Assembly (NCBI RefSeq): GCF_000375485.1
Contig: NZ_AQXE01000015.1
Location: 49,186-63,172 of the forward strand
Direction: 5' to 3'
From: Desulfovibrio oxyclinae DSM 11498
Lineage (GTDB): Bacteria; Desulfobacterota; Desulfovibrionia; Desulfovibrionales; Desulfovibrionaceae
Length of the DNA: 13,987 nucleotides
Part shown: positions 1-6,956 of the stretch, piece by piece
How the letters are laid out: each line of letters begins with the position of its first letter
Position numbering within the stretch: the first letter of the stretch is position 1
Translations under genes and position numbers: made by a program
Notes under the pieces: generated by a model
Database searches by the model: none
Seen by the model: the letters and a program-made list of their open reading frames with translations, nothing else
What the model was told of the DNA's origin: nothing

Positions 1-40
1 GGAAGCTCGTCAGCCAAGACGCACAGAACATAGATTCTCG

Positions 41-107
41 TCAGCGGGGTTGCAGCTGGGACGCGGGTTGTGCGGCCGCATGACCCCGGCAGCTGCAAGC
101 CCGCTGA
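41..107. repeat. Long imperfect inverted repeat (hairpin)
   Basis: Bases 41-58 and 90-107 are reverse complements over 18 positions with one mismatch (G49 against G99). Inside them, bases 65-75 and 76-86 pair again, with two G-T wobbles, around the palindrome TGCGGCCGCA. The two helices are separated by a small internal loop, giving one long hairpin of about 67 bases. No T-tract follows on either strand, so it does not look like a simple terminator. No gene could be assigned to this stretch. It may be a REP/MITE-like element; no second copy lies in this window. Confidence 0.6.
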
Positions 108-120
108 CAACTCAGGGATT

Positions 121-143
121 CCAAAGGGGGCCCGCCCCTTTGG
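121..143. repeat. Perfect 9-bp stem hairpin, possible intergenic palindrome
   Basis: CCAAAGGGG (121-129) and CCCCTTTGG (135-143) are perfect reverse complements around a 5-base loop. The flank at about 152-169 is rich in CCG and GGAGGC. From memory, similar CCAAAGGGG palindromes occur between genes in Desulfovibrio genomes, which would make it a dispersed element. That recollection is not verified here. There is no T-tract, so I do not call it a terminator. Confidence 0.5.
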
Positions 144-173
144 TCCGCCTGAAAGGCCCGCCGGAGGCACACC

Positions 174-207
174 AAAAAGGGGCGCGGTAAAACCGCGCTC
201 CTTTTTT
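174..207 (-). terminator. Rho-independent terminator of the DRTGG gene
   Basis: The stem is GGGGCGCGG (179-187) against CCGCGCTCC (193-201), with one G-T pair and a TAAAA loop. It is flanked by A5 on the left and T6 on the right, so it has a U-tract on either strand and could work in both directions. It lies 18 bases past the stop codon of the minus-strand DRTGG gene, which fits its being that gene's terminator. Confidence 0.8.
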
Positions 208-225
208 CTGAAAAGATGGTGCTTC

Positions 226-1287
226 CTAAATGCCGAGTTCGTTCTTGAGGTACTGGAAGTCGATATTTTCTGCCACGAGGTCGGCGCCCTGTTTGATTTT
301 GATGGCGTCGCGCAGTTTGTGGCGAGAGAGTATGGAGTCCATTTTCTTGGCGACGGAGTAGGTATCTTCGCGCACCATGATGATGGGTGTTTCGAGCACT
401 TCGGAGCGGGTGAGGATGATATCGTTGGGGTAGAGGTTTCCTGTGAGCACGAGGCAGGGGCAGTCGCCTTCGAGGGCCACGAGCTGCACGTCGGAGCGGT
501 CGCCGCCAACGATGATGGCGGAGTTTTTCTTTTTGCGGAAGTGGGTCATGAAGTTTTCGACCTGCATGGTGCCGATAAGGAAGCTTTCGACGACGCGATC
601 CGCCTTGTTGTGTGCGGAGATGATCTTGCCGCCGAGGCGGTCTGCGAGGTCGCCTACCTTGATGGCGCCCATGAGGGGGTCTCTGGGGATGACGCCGAGG
701 ACCTTGATGCCGCGCCGTTCGAAGAAGGGTGCGAGCAGCTGGTTGACTTCTTCCATGAAGTGCGGGGGCACGTCGTTGAGGATGACGCCTGCGAGCTGGT
801 CGCCGAGGTGTTCCTTCATCATGGCGAGGTAGTCGTATTTGAACTCTTTTTCGAAGCGGTCGATGATGACTGCCTTGATGCCGAGCTTCTTGATGATGGT
901 GACGGCGTCGGTGTCGCAGTATTTGCCGGAGTACATGGAGCCGGAGCCTGCCACGAGGGTCAGGTCGCGGTCCTTGGAAATGTTCTGGTAGCAGTCGGCG
1001 ATGCGGTCGGAGAGGCCGTCGATCTTGCCGGTGAAGGCTTTGACCTTGAAGTCCTGGGTGACCACGACGGGGGTGACCATTTCGGGATCCTGTTCGAGGC
1101 CGAGGATGTCCTGCACGAAGAGGGCGTCCTCGTCGCCGAGTTTGCCGTCGGATTCCACGGGCATGGCGCCGACGGGCTTCATGTAGCCGATGTTCAGCCC
1201 GTCCTTGAGGAGCTTTTGGCCGATGCCCATGACGATCATGTTCTTGCCTGAGTAACCGCTGGTGGAACCTATGTAGAGACCGGGCAT
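226..1287 (-). CDS. P-loop NTPase/DRTGG-domain protein, Pta regulatory-half homologue
   Basis: The protein is 353 aa from the chosen start. Residues 7-16 (GSTSGYSGKN) form a P-loop of the dethiobiotin synthetase/CobQ type (AAA_26 family). The stretch around residues 206-310 (MGAIKVGDLADRL, then IIVGGDRSDVQLVA and VLTGNLYP) resembles the DRTGG domain. This order matches the N-terminal half of long bacterial phosphotransacetylases such as E. coli Pta, but the catalytic PTA_PTB domain is absent and the protein ends soon after DRTGG. A sensing or regulatory role around acetyl-CoA/acetate is therefore inferred, not shown. The start is the ATG at 1287 because AAAGGA sits 8 bases upstream; an in-frame ATG at 1296 would overlap that ribosome site. 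It lies 76 bp downstream of the acyl-CoA synthetase gene with no terminator between, so it is probably co-transcribed. Confidence 0.8.
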   Translation of the reverse strand: MPGLYIGSTSGYSGKNMIVMGIGQKLLKDGLNIGYMKPVGAMPVESDGKLGDEDALFVQDILGLEQDPEMVTPVVVTQDFKVKAFTGKIDGLSDRIADCYQNISKDRDLTLVAGSGSMYSGKYCDTDAVTIIKKLGIKAVIIDRFEKEFKYDYLAMMKEHLGDQLAGVILNDVPPHFMEEVNQLLAPFFERRGIKVLGVIPRDPLMGAIKVGDLADRLGGKIISAHNKADRVVESFLIGTMQVENFMTHFRKKKNSAIIVGGDRSDVQLVALEGDCPCLVLTGNLYPNDIILTRSEVLETPIIMVREDTYSVAKKMDSILSRHKLRDAIKIKQGADLVAENIDFQYLKNELGI

Positions 1288-1295
1288 TGCATGCA

Positions 1296-1301
1296 TCCTT
1301 T
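1296..1301 (-). promoter_or_regulatory. Shine-Dalgarno site fixing the DRTGG gene start
   Basis: AAAGGA on the minus strand lies 8 bases before the ATG at 1287. The alternative ATG at 1296 begins inside this motif and would have no spacer, so the 353-aa form is preferred over the 356-aa form. Confidence 0.65.
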
Positions 1302-1363
1302 GTTGTTTCGGTTGGCGCCGGATCAGTGCGTGGCGCTTTCCATTCTTTCAAGCATGTAGCGCA

Positions 1364-3490
1364 TCAGTCGCGCGGTTGGCAAGGCTCGCCGAGCACGACG
1401 CGTATTCCGGTGACGAGTGCCCCTTCGGGACCGGCTATGACGGGGTCGAGTTCGGCTTCGAGCACTTCGGGGAAGTCGTTTGCGAACTGGGACATGGTCA
1501 GGACGATATCTTCGAGGGCCTTGAGATCGGCGGCCTTCTTGCCTCGTGCGCCCTGCAGCAGGGGGAACAGGCGGATTTCGCGGATCACGGCCTGTGCTTC
1601 CTGTACGGTGAGCGGGGCGATGCGGTAGGCTCTATCGCCGAGAAATTCCGCTGACGGGCCGGACATGCCGAATTCGAGCAGCGGGCCGAACTGCGGGTCC
1701 TGCTTGATGCGCACGGTGCATTCCGGGGCGTTTTCGGGGCCCATGGATTGAACGAAACAGCCGGAGACGTGCGCGTCCGGTCGGTTGCGGGTGGTGGCGG
1801 AGGTAATATCGAAAAAGGCCTGCCGCACATCGTCGGGGGTGTGCAGGGCGAGCCTGACGCCGCCGAATTCGCTGATGTCGCCCACGCCTTCGGCCACGAG
1901 CTTGAGAACTACGGGATAGCCGATTTTCTTGGCGTGCTTCACGGCCTGATCCGCTGTGCGGGCCAGCTTGGTTTCGGGCACGGGCAGTTCGTAGGCGTAG
2001 GCTACGTCAAAGGCCTGCGGACCGGAGATTTCGCTCAGGCCGATGTCGCGCATGGATTTGAAGACTTTCTCGGCCTTGCCCCGGTCGCGGCGGAAGCATA
2101 TTTCCACCGGGTACTGCCGGGTCTGCCAGCGCCACTGGGTGTACATGGCGTCTGCGGCGGCAACGGCGGGCTCGGGATAAGCGTAGCAGGGAATGCCGGA
2201 TTCGAGCAGGAAGTCGCGGCCCGGGCCGACTTTTTCGTCGCCCATGAGACAGGCGAAAAATGGTTTGTCGGAGTTTTTGGAGACCTCGGCGATGATCTGT
2301 GCGGTCTCCATGATCTCCGCGGATGCCGTCGGCGTGAGCAGCGCGAGGACGCTGTGCGTGGCCGGGTCTTCGGCCACGGCTTCCAGAGCGGCCTTGTAGC
2401 GGTCTGCGCCCGCGTCGCCGATGATGTCGATGGGATTGTAGAGGGCCGCGTAGGACGGCAGGGCTTCGCGTAGTTTCTCCAGTGTGGCGTCGGAGGGTCG
2501 GGGCAGTTCGAGATCCGAGTTCTCGCAGGCGTCAGCGGCGAGGATGCCGGGACCGCCGGAGTTGGTGACCACGGTCAGGTTCGGACCCTTGGGCAGCGGC
2601 TGTGTGGAGAAGGCACGGGCGAGATCGAAAAGCGAGTCGAGCCCGTCGGCCACGATGATGCCGGACTGTTTGAACGCAGCGGTGCAGGCGGCTTCGGATC
2701 CGGCCACGGCACCCGTGTGGCTGGAAACGGCGCGGGCACCTGCCTGCGTGACGCCTGCCTTGATCATGATGACGGGCTTGTGCCCGGTGACGCGGGCGGC
2801 GGCGTTCATGAAGTCGCGGCCGTTGTCGAGGGATTCGAGGTAGCCGATGATGACCGAGGTGGCGGGGTCGTCTCCGAGGGTCTCAAGGGCGTCGGCCTCG
2901 GTGATGCCGGCCTTGTTGCCGAGGCTCAGGAAGCGGGAAAAGCCGATGCCGTTCTCCAGCGACCAGTCGAGCACGGATGCGCAGAGGGCGCCGGACTGGG
3001 AGAAGAAGCCGATGTTGCCGGGCATGGGTGCGTCCTGCGCGATGGAGGCGTTGAGCCCGGAGGACGCGTCGATGATGCCGAGGCTGTTGGGGCCGAGCAG
3101 GGTGAAATTGTACCGCGCGGCCATCTCCGCCATTTTCAGTTCCAGTGCCAGCCCGTCGCGGCCGGTCTCGCGGAATCCGGCGGAGAGCACGGCTATGGCG
3201 CCCACGTGGGCATCGGCCAGCTCGCGCATGGCGTCGAGCACCTTGTCGCGCGGCAGGCATATGACGCCGAGGTCGGGCGGCCGGGGCAGGTCGGCACAGG
3301 AGGTGAAGACGGGCAGATCGCGGATGGTTCCGCCTGCGGGATTGACTGGAAAGATTTTCCCCTTGTATCCTGCGGCCTGCAGGTTGGCGACCACGAGGTT
3401 CCCCAGTTTCGAGGAACTGCGCGATGCACCCACCACGGCCACGGAGTCCGGGTGGAAAAGAGCTTTGGACCTGTCGACGGAAATCATCAT
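1364..3490 (-). CDS. NDP-forming acyl-CoA synthetase (acetate-CoA ligase family), fused alpha-beta
   Basis: The 708-aa protein has the layout of single-chain ADP-forming acyl-CoA synthetases: a CoA-binding Rossmann domain (about 8-140, VAVVGAS near 17-23), succinyl-CoA-ligase-like domains (about 150-460) and a C-terminal ATP-grasp domain (about 480-700). The family interconverts an acyl-CoA plus NDP and phosphate with the free acid plus NTP, through phosphohistidine. The first phosphohistidine is visible as His258 in SHTGAVAGS. In the ATP-grasp domain the usual HKSDVGGV-type motif reads DISEFGGV, with Asp538 where the second conserved His is expected, and the usual DINP reads ELDP (680-683). 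The substrate cannot be read from the sequence. Tandem ATGs open the gene at 3490 with only a weak AAGAG-like ribosome site. A promoter candidate lies inside the divergent rnc gene. The downstream partner is the DRTGG gene. Confidence 0.85.
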   Translation of the reverse strand: MMISVDRSKALFHPDSVAVVGASRSSSKLGNLVVANLQAAGYKGKIFPVNPAGGTIRDLPVFTSCADLPRPPDLGVICLPRDKVLDAMRELADAHVGAIAVLSAGFRETGRDGLALELKMAEMAARYNFTLLGPNSLGIIDASSGLNASIAQDAPMPGNIGFFSQSGALCASVLDWSLENGIGFSRFLSLGNKAGITEADALETLGDDPATSVIIGYLESLDNGRDFMNAAARVTGHKPVIMIKAGVTQAGARAVSSHTGAVAGSEAACTAAFKQSGIIVADGLDSLFDLARAFSTQPLPKGPNLTVVTNSGGPGILAADACENSDLELPRPSDATLEKLREALPSYAALYNPIDIIGDAGADRYKAALEAVAEDPATHSVLALLTPTASAEIMETAQIIAEVSKNSDKPFFACLMGDEKVGPGRDFLLESGIPCYAYPEPAVAAADAMYTQWRWQTRQYPVEICFRRDRGKAEKVFKSMRDIGLSEISGPQAFDVAYAYELPVPETKLARTADQAVKHAKKIGYPVVLKLVAEGVGDISEFGGVRLALHTPDDVRQAFFDITSATTRNRPDAHVSGCFVQSMGPENAPECTVRIKQDPQFGPLLEFGMSGPSAEFLGDRAYRIAPLTVQEAQAVIREIRLFPLLQGARGKKAADLKALEDIVLTMSQFANDFPEVLEAELDPVIAGPEGALVTGIRVVLGEPCQPRD

Positions 3491-3496
3491 AAATTT

Positions 3497-3500
3497 AGGA
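3497..3500 (+). promoter_or_regulatory. Shine-Dalgarno site fixing the GTG start of rnc
   Basis: AGGA lies 6 bases before the GTG at 3507. No ATG lies in this frame between here and the conserved RNase III region, so this site decides the start. A poor TTGGAC-N17-CATAAA pair (3465-3493) is the only promoter-like match I found just upstream, and I do not rely on it. Confidence 0.6.
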
Positions 3501-3502
3501 TC

Positions 3503-3538
3503 TCTTGTGAATATATCATGTCTTGAGGCATCTATCCA
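3503..3538 (-). promoter_or_regulatory. Candidate sigma-70 promoter for the acyl-CoA synthetase gene
   Basis: On the minus strand, TGGATA (3538-3533) is followed after 17 bases by TATATT (3515-3510), preceded by TGA to form an extended -10. Matches are 4/6 and 5/6 to the consensus. The expected start, near 3503, gives a leader of only about 13 bases. The whole element lies within the first dozen codons of rnc on the other strand. Confidence 0.45.
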
Positions 3539-4196
3539 CTATCGTTTCAGCCAAGTCAAGCACGCGGAAACCGCGCTGACACACAGTTCCTACGCCAATG
3601 AGTCCGGCGGAGGCGACCATAACGAACGACTTGAGTATCTTGGAGATGCGGTGCTGGAGCTGTGCATTTCCGAAGAGGGATTCAAGCGTTATCCCGACGC
3701 TCCGGAGGGCATTCTTACGCGCATCCGCTCGGACCTTGTCAAGGAGGAAAGCCTTGCGGTCATAGCCAGAGGCATTTCCCTGCACGAGTATATCCTTTTG
3801 GGCAAGGGTGAGGAGCGCCAAGGCGGGCGAGACCGCGACGCGTTGCTGGCCGACGCGCTGGAGGCCCTGTTCGGCGCAATTTTCCTCGACGCGGGCTTCA
3901 ATCGGGCGCGCGAGGTCATCCTTGCCATGTTCGAGACCCGCTGGCCGGAAAAGCCTATGCTGCCGGTCCGCAAGGACTACAAGAGTCGCCTTCAGGAAGT
4001 GACGCAGCGGCTGTTTCAGGACCGTCCCCTTTACGTATTGACCGGAACGCGCGGTCCCGAGCATCAGAAGATTTTCGACGTGGAGGTGACCATCCCCGAC
4101 GGACGGACCTTCGACGGCTCCGGCTCCGGCGTGAGGCGCGCGGAACAGCACGCGGCCAGCCGCGCCCTTGAAGCGCTCGGGGAACCCTTCGACTAG
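3507..4196 (+). CDS. rnc: Ribonuclease III
   Basis: From the GTG at 3507 the protein is 229 aa, the normal RNase III length. It cleaves double-stranded RNA in rRNA processing and mRNA turnover. The signature NERLEYLGDA (39-48) carries the expected acidic residues Glu40, Glu43 and Asp47. The second catalytic pair is Asp116 and Glu119 in LLADALEALFGA. Residues about 157-226 form a double-stranded RNA-binding domain, with the GVRRAEQHAASRAL helix near the end. The frame is open far upstream, but that part lies antisense to the synthetase gene and lacks RNase III similarity. The gene stands alone on the plus strand: the divergent synthetase start is 16 bp away and the convergent GT9 stop overlaps its own TAG. 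No terminator follows it. Confidence 0.93.
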   Translation: MNISCLEASIHYRFSQVKHAETALTHSSYANESGGGDHNERLEYLGDAVLELCISEEGFKRYPDAPEGILTRIRSDLVKEESLAVIARGISLHEYILLGKGEERQGGRDRDALLADALEALFGAIFLDAGFNRAREVILAMFETRWPEKPMLPVRKDYKSRLQEVTQRLFQDRPLYVLTGTRGPEHQKIFDVEVTIPDGRTFDGSGSGVRRAEQHAASRALEALGEPFD

Positions 4197-5608
4197 GCGG
4201 ACGCCACCGCCACCAGCCGCTCCAGCATGGTCAGCACCGAGCGCCATGCCTGCGGGCGGAAGTCGCCGTTTTCCAGCATCATGTGGGCGAGCCCGTTGAA
4301 CGGGCGCATTTCTCTGGGACTCTCGGACCAGAAGGACTCGTTCAGCAGTTCGCCTTTTGCCACGCCATTGCGGAACTGCCTGCCGGTTTCGGACAGGTGG
4401 GAGAGCAGGCGTGTGGTTTCTTCCGGGGCCAGTTCCCGTGCCCGTCCCAGTGCTTTTTCAGGATGGTCTTGCGACCATAATCCGAAATGATGGCCGAAAA
4501 AGCCCTGCCAGAATCCCGAAAGCAGCCGGTCCTCGTCGGGGCGGCATTCAGTCTCGCACAGCGGCTCCAGATGATACAGGCCGTGCCCGTTGCGCGCGGT
4601 GCGGAACAGTTCCAGTCCGGGCAGGCGCATCCGGGCAAGCTGGTCGGCTCGTGCACCGCGGGCCATGCGGTGGGCGAGGGCGGCGATTCGCTTGGGGTCG
4701 AACGGGTCGCGGCATTCGAGGCTGTCCTTGACGCAGACCCAGCACCCCTTGGCGCAGTCCAGATCCGAGCGCAGCACGTAATGTCCGGGCTGGAACGGTC
4801 CGGTCTCCCACGGATTCACGTTGCCCATGCTCAGGTTCAGGCATTTGAGACCGGTCCACGCCGCCAGATGCATGGGGCCGGTGTCCGGGGTGATAAACAG
4901 AGCCAGCGTCTGGCCCACCGCGCCGAATTCGTCAAGGCCGAGCTTGCCGCAAAGGTTGAGCGCCGGGGCCTTGGCCAGTCGCTCCACTTCCCTGCCCAGT
5001 TCAATTTCGGCCGGTCCGCCGAAGAGCACCGGACGAAGTCCCCGATTGAGCAGGGCGAGCACCAGTCCGGCCCAGAAGCGTGCGGAGGGGCGTTTTGCCG
5101 GTTCGCTGGCTCCCAGAAAGAATCCTACCCGTGTCACATCGTCCGGCAGGGTGCGGGGGCCGTCGAAGCGCGTCTCGGCCATGCGTCGCAGCGGGATGCA
5201 GTCCAGCGCGTTCAGGTCGGCCCAGTGAAAGCGGTTGTAGCGGTTGTTGCGTACGAGCGAGCTACGATACATTTGCCAGTTGCCATGCACGTGGCGCACG
5301 CCCTGCGCATCCATGGACGGGCCGAATCGTTCCTCGGTTGCAAGGTCGTGGCATAGGCATGCGGCCTTTTCCTGAATGCTCAAATTGATCACGGCGCGGT
5401 ACTGCCGCTTTTTGAGCACGTCCACACCGCTCCACGGGATGTACGTGACCTTCGGCGAGACGGGCATCAGGGGGCGGAAAAATGATTCCTCGGCCGCCAC
5501 GAGAATCTCGCGGCCCGGATATTCGCGGCTAAGCCAGAGAAAGAGCGGGAACGACAGAATCAGGTCGCCCATGCGCTGCATCTGGAGCACGAGGACGGGT
5601 TTGTCCAT
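4193..5608 (-). CDS. Glycosyltransferase family 9 (heptosyltransferase-like) with C-terminal extension
   Basis: The 471-aa protein begins MDKPVLVLQMQRMGDLILSFP, the usual N-terminus of GT9 enzymes (ADP-heptose:LPS heptosyltransferase-like). PDTGPMHLAAWTG (241-253) is the family's nucleotide-sugar-site motif. A cysteine group (Cys285, Cys289, Cys292, Cys299) follows. GT9 enzymes are usually about 340-350 aa, so residues from about 320 to 471 are an extension I do not recognise. The donor and acceptor sugars cannot be told from sequence. GGAGA lies 8 bases before the ATG, and the upstream glycosyltransferase gene stops 15 bases earlier, so the two form an operon. The context next to hook and flagellin genes allows a role in flagellin or surface-glycan modification, which is inference. 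Its stop overlaps the rnc stop. Confidence 0.85.
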   Translation of the reverse strand: MDKPVLVLQMQRMGDLILSFPLFLWLSREYPGREILVAAEESFFRPLMPVSPKVTYIPWSGVDVLKKRQYRAVINLSIQEKAACLCHDLATEERFGPSMDAQGVRHVHGNWQMYRSSLVRNNRYNRFHWADLNALDCIPLRRMAETRFDGPRTLPDDVTRVGFFLGASEPAKRPSARFWAGLVLALLNRGLRPVLFGGPAEIELGREVERLAKAPALNLCGKLGLDEFGAVGQTLALFITPDTGPMHLAAWTGLKCLNLSMGNVNPWETGPFQPGHYVLRSDLDCAKGCWVCVKDSLECRDPFDPKRIAALAHRMARGARADQLARMRLPGLELFRTARNGHGLYHLEPLCETECRPDEDRLLSGFWQGFFGHHFGLWSQDHPEKALGRARELAPEETTRLLSHLSETGRQFRNGVAKGELLNESFWSESPREMRPFNGLAHMMLENGDFRPQAWRSVLTMLERLVAVASA

Positions 5609-5623
5609 GCGGCGCGTCTCCGT

Positions 5624-6838
5624 CTATCCGAAGGTTGCCCGCATATGTTCGATGAGCGAAGCCATGCGGTGGTCGTAGGTATGCTCTGCCAGAACCCGCC
5701 TGCGCCCTGCGTCCGCGATCCGTTGTCGGGCCTGCGGATCCGCGAGGTAGCGTTCCAGCAGTTCGGGTATTTCGTCCTTGGTGCGATAGGCGATCACTTC
5801 CGTGCCGGGCTCGAAGAGGTCTTCGAGTCCCATCCGGTCGTCGGTGAGCAGAAACGCTCCGCAGCAGGGCACGTCGAACACGCGCTGGTTCACGGCCCCC
5901 TTCATCTGGCGGCTGGTGCAGTTGAAGTTGATCTCGCTGACAGGGTAGAACGAGGGGAGGTCGTCGTAGTAGCTCAGTTCCTTGTGATACCGCCACCCCT
6001 TCACGTGCTTGAACAGTTCGGTCCAGCCCTTGTCGCCCACGAGTAGCGGGTTGAAGGGCATGGTCCGCGCGATGCAGTCGCGCCGGTACAGGCAGGTGGC
6101 CAGCCACGTGATGTAGGTCTCGTAGGCCAGCTTGCGGCCGGGCTCGATGGCATTCAGCTCGGCGCTCAGGTCGGGCCGGACGCGGGCGATGAACGCCCTT
6201 GCCGTGCGCTCCTTGGCCTCCACGAATTCCTCGGCCAGATCGAAGCTCGCCTCCACCAGTGAGAAGGAAGGTTGCGCCGCCACGAAGCGGCGTTCAGTCT
6301 TGGTCTTCATGGAATTGCCCACAAAGGACACGCGCGCCCGCCATTCGTCGGGAACGGAACGGTCGCCGGGCACGAAGCGTGTGGCGTCGCAGCCCAGAGG
6401 CAGATGATGGACGGTGTCGAAGCCGAAATCCGCCAGCGGGGCCACCGTATCCACGTCCCACGTGAACAGGGCCGTGCGGCAACCGGTAAGGTTTCGGTAG
6501 GTGTCCAGAATGAGAAAGGGGCTGTCCACAAACCATGAGGCAAGTGGAATATCCGCTTCGTCCAGCAGCTTCGCCAGCACGCCCTCGTGGTCCACGCCGA
6601 GGTGGTTCACCGTGAGTACGAAGTCCGGTTTGAAATCGTTCAGGGTGTCGCGGACCGTGGTCACGAAGGTGTCGAGGTCCATCTCCTTGGTCCCGAAATC
6701 CAGCAGCCTGCACGGCACTTCCAGCCTGTTCAGGGCTGCCAGCACCTCTCCGAGCAGAAAGTACTGGCTGGTCATAAGCAGGATTCTGGGCGGATTTTCA
6801 GGCAACTTCGGCGGGTTGTATCCTTCCGGGTAATTCAT
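5624..6838 (-). CDS. CgeB/DUF3880-like glycosyltransferase
   Basis: The 404-aa protein has an N-terminal region (about 20-160) like DUF3880, including DFVLTVNHLGVD and ASWFVDSPFLILD. A C-terminal region (about 300-395) resembles Glyco_trans_1_2 of the CgeB family, with SEINFNCTSRQMKGAVNQRV, FDVPCCGAFLL and the DLFEPGTEVIAY stretch. This is a GT-B-type glycosyltransferase; its sugar and acceptor are unknown. There is no signal peptide or membrane segment, so it should act in the cytoplasm. It is the first gene of an operon with the GT9 gene and diverges from fliK across a 160-bp gap. The ribosome site before the ATG at 6838 is weak (GGGGG about 13 bases upstream), so the exact start is less certain than the frame. 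Confidence 0.82.
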   Translation of the reverse strand: MNYPEGYNPPKLPENPPRILLMTSQYFLLGEVLAALNRLEVPCRLLDFGTKEMDLDTFVTTVRDTLNDFKPDFVLTVNHLGVDHEGVLAKLLDEADIPLASWFVDSPFLILDTYRNLTGCRTALFTWDVDTVAPLADFGFDTVHHLPLGCDATRFVPGDRSVPDEWRARVSFVGNSMKTKTERRFVAAQPSFSLVEASFDLAEEFVEAKERTARAFIARVRPDLSAELNAIEPGRKLAYETYITWLATCLYRRDCIARTMPFNPLLVGDKGWTELFKHVKGWRYHKELSYYDDLPSFYPVSEINFNCTSRQMKGAVNQRVFDVPCCGAFLLTDDRMGLEDLFEPGTEVIAYRTKDEIPELLERYLADPQARQRIADAGRRRVLAEHTYDHRMASLIEHMRATFG

Positions 6839-6956
6839 GATTTGAGGTGTACCCCCGCAGGCCCTATATGTCCATAGGTTGGGCGTAAAACCGACAGGAG
6901 GAAAAAGCTGCCTCCGTATGTGTGTTTGTAAATGTCTGTAATGTTATACAAAATTT

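Noticed and set aside
41..1351. Long open frames over the DRTGG gene (minus 41-1351, plus 70-1251)
   Set aside because: They are Arg/Pro-rich or His/Asp/Val-rich, overlap a gene with clear domain matches and cross its terminator; shadow frames of GC-rich coding DNA.
2847..3506. N-terminal extension of the RNase III frame
   Set aside because: It lies antisense to the synthetase gene and has no RNase III similarity; the GTG at 3507 has a well-spaced AGGA.
6863..6878. CCTAT/ATAGG hairpin in the gap between the glycosyltransferase operon and fliK
   Set aside because: Only a 5-bp stem, common by chance; no link to a regulator.
6896..6941. Tiny Cys-rich ORF MCVCKCL (ATG at 6918) after an AGGAGG
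   Set aside because: The ribosome site is 16 bases away and forms a stem with CCTCC at 6911-6915; too short and with no conservation evidence.
6943..6948. TATAAC as a -10 for the minus-strand glycosyltransferase operon
   Set aside because: No matching -35 at 16-18 bases, and it lies about 105 bases from the start codon.
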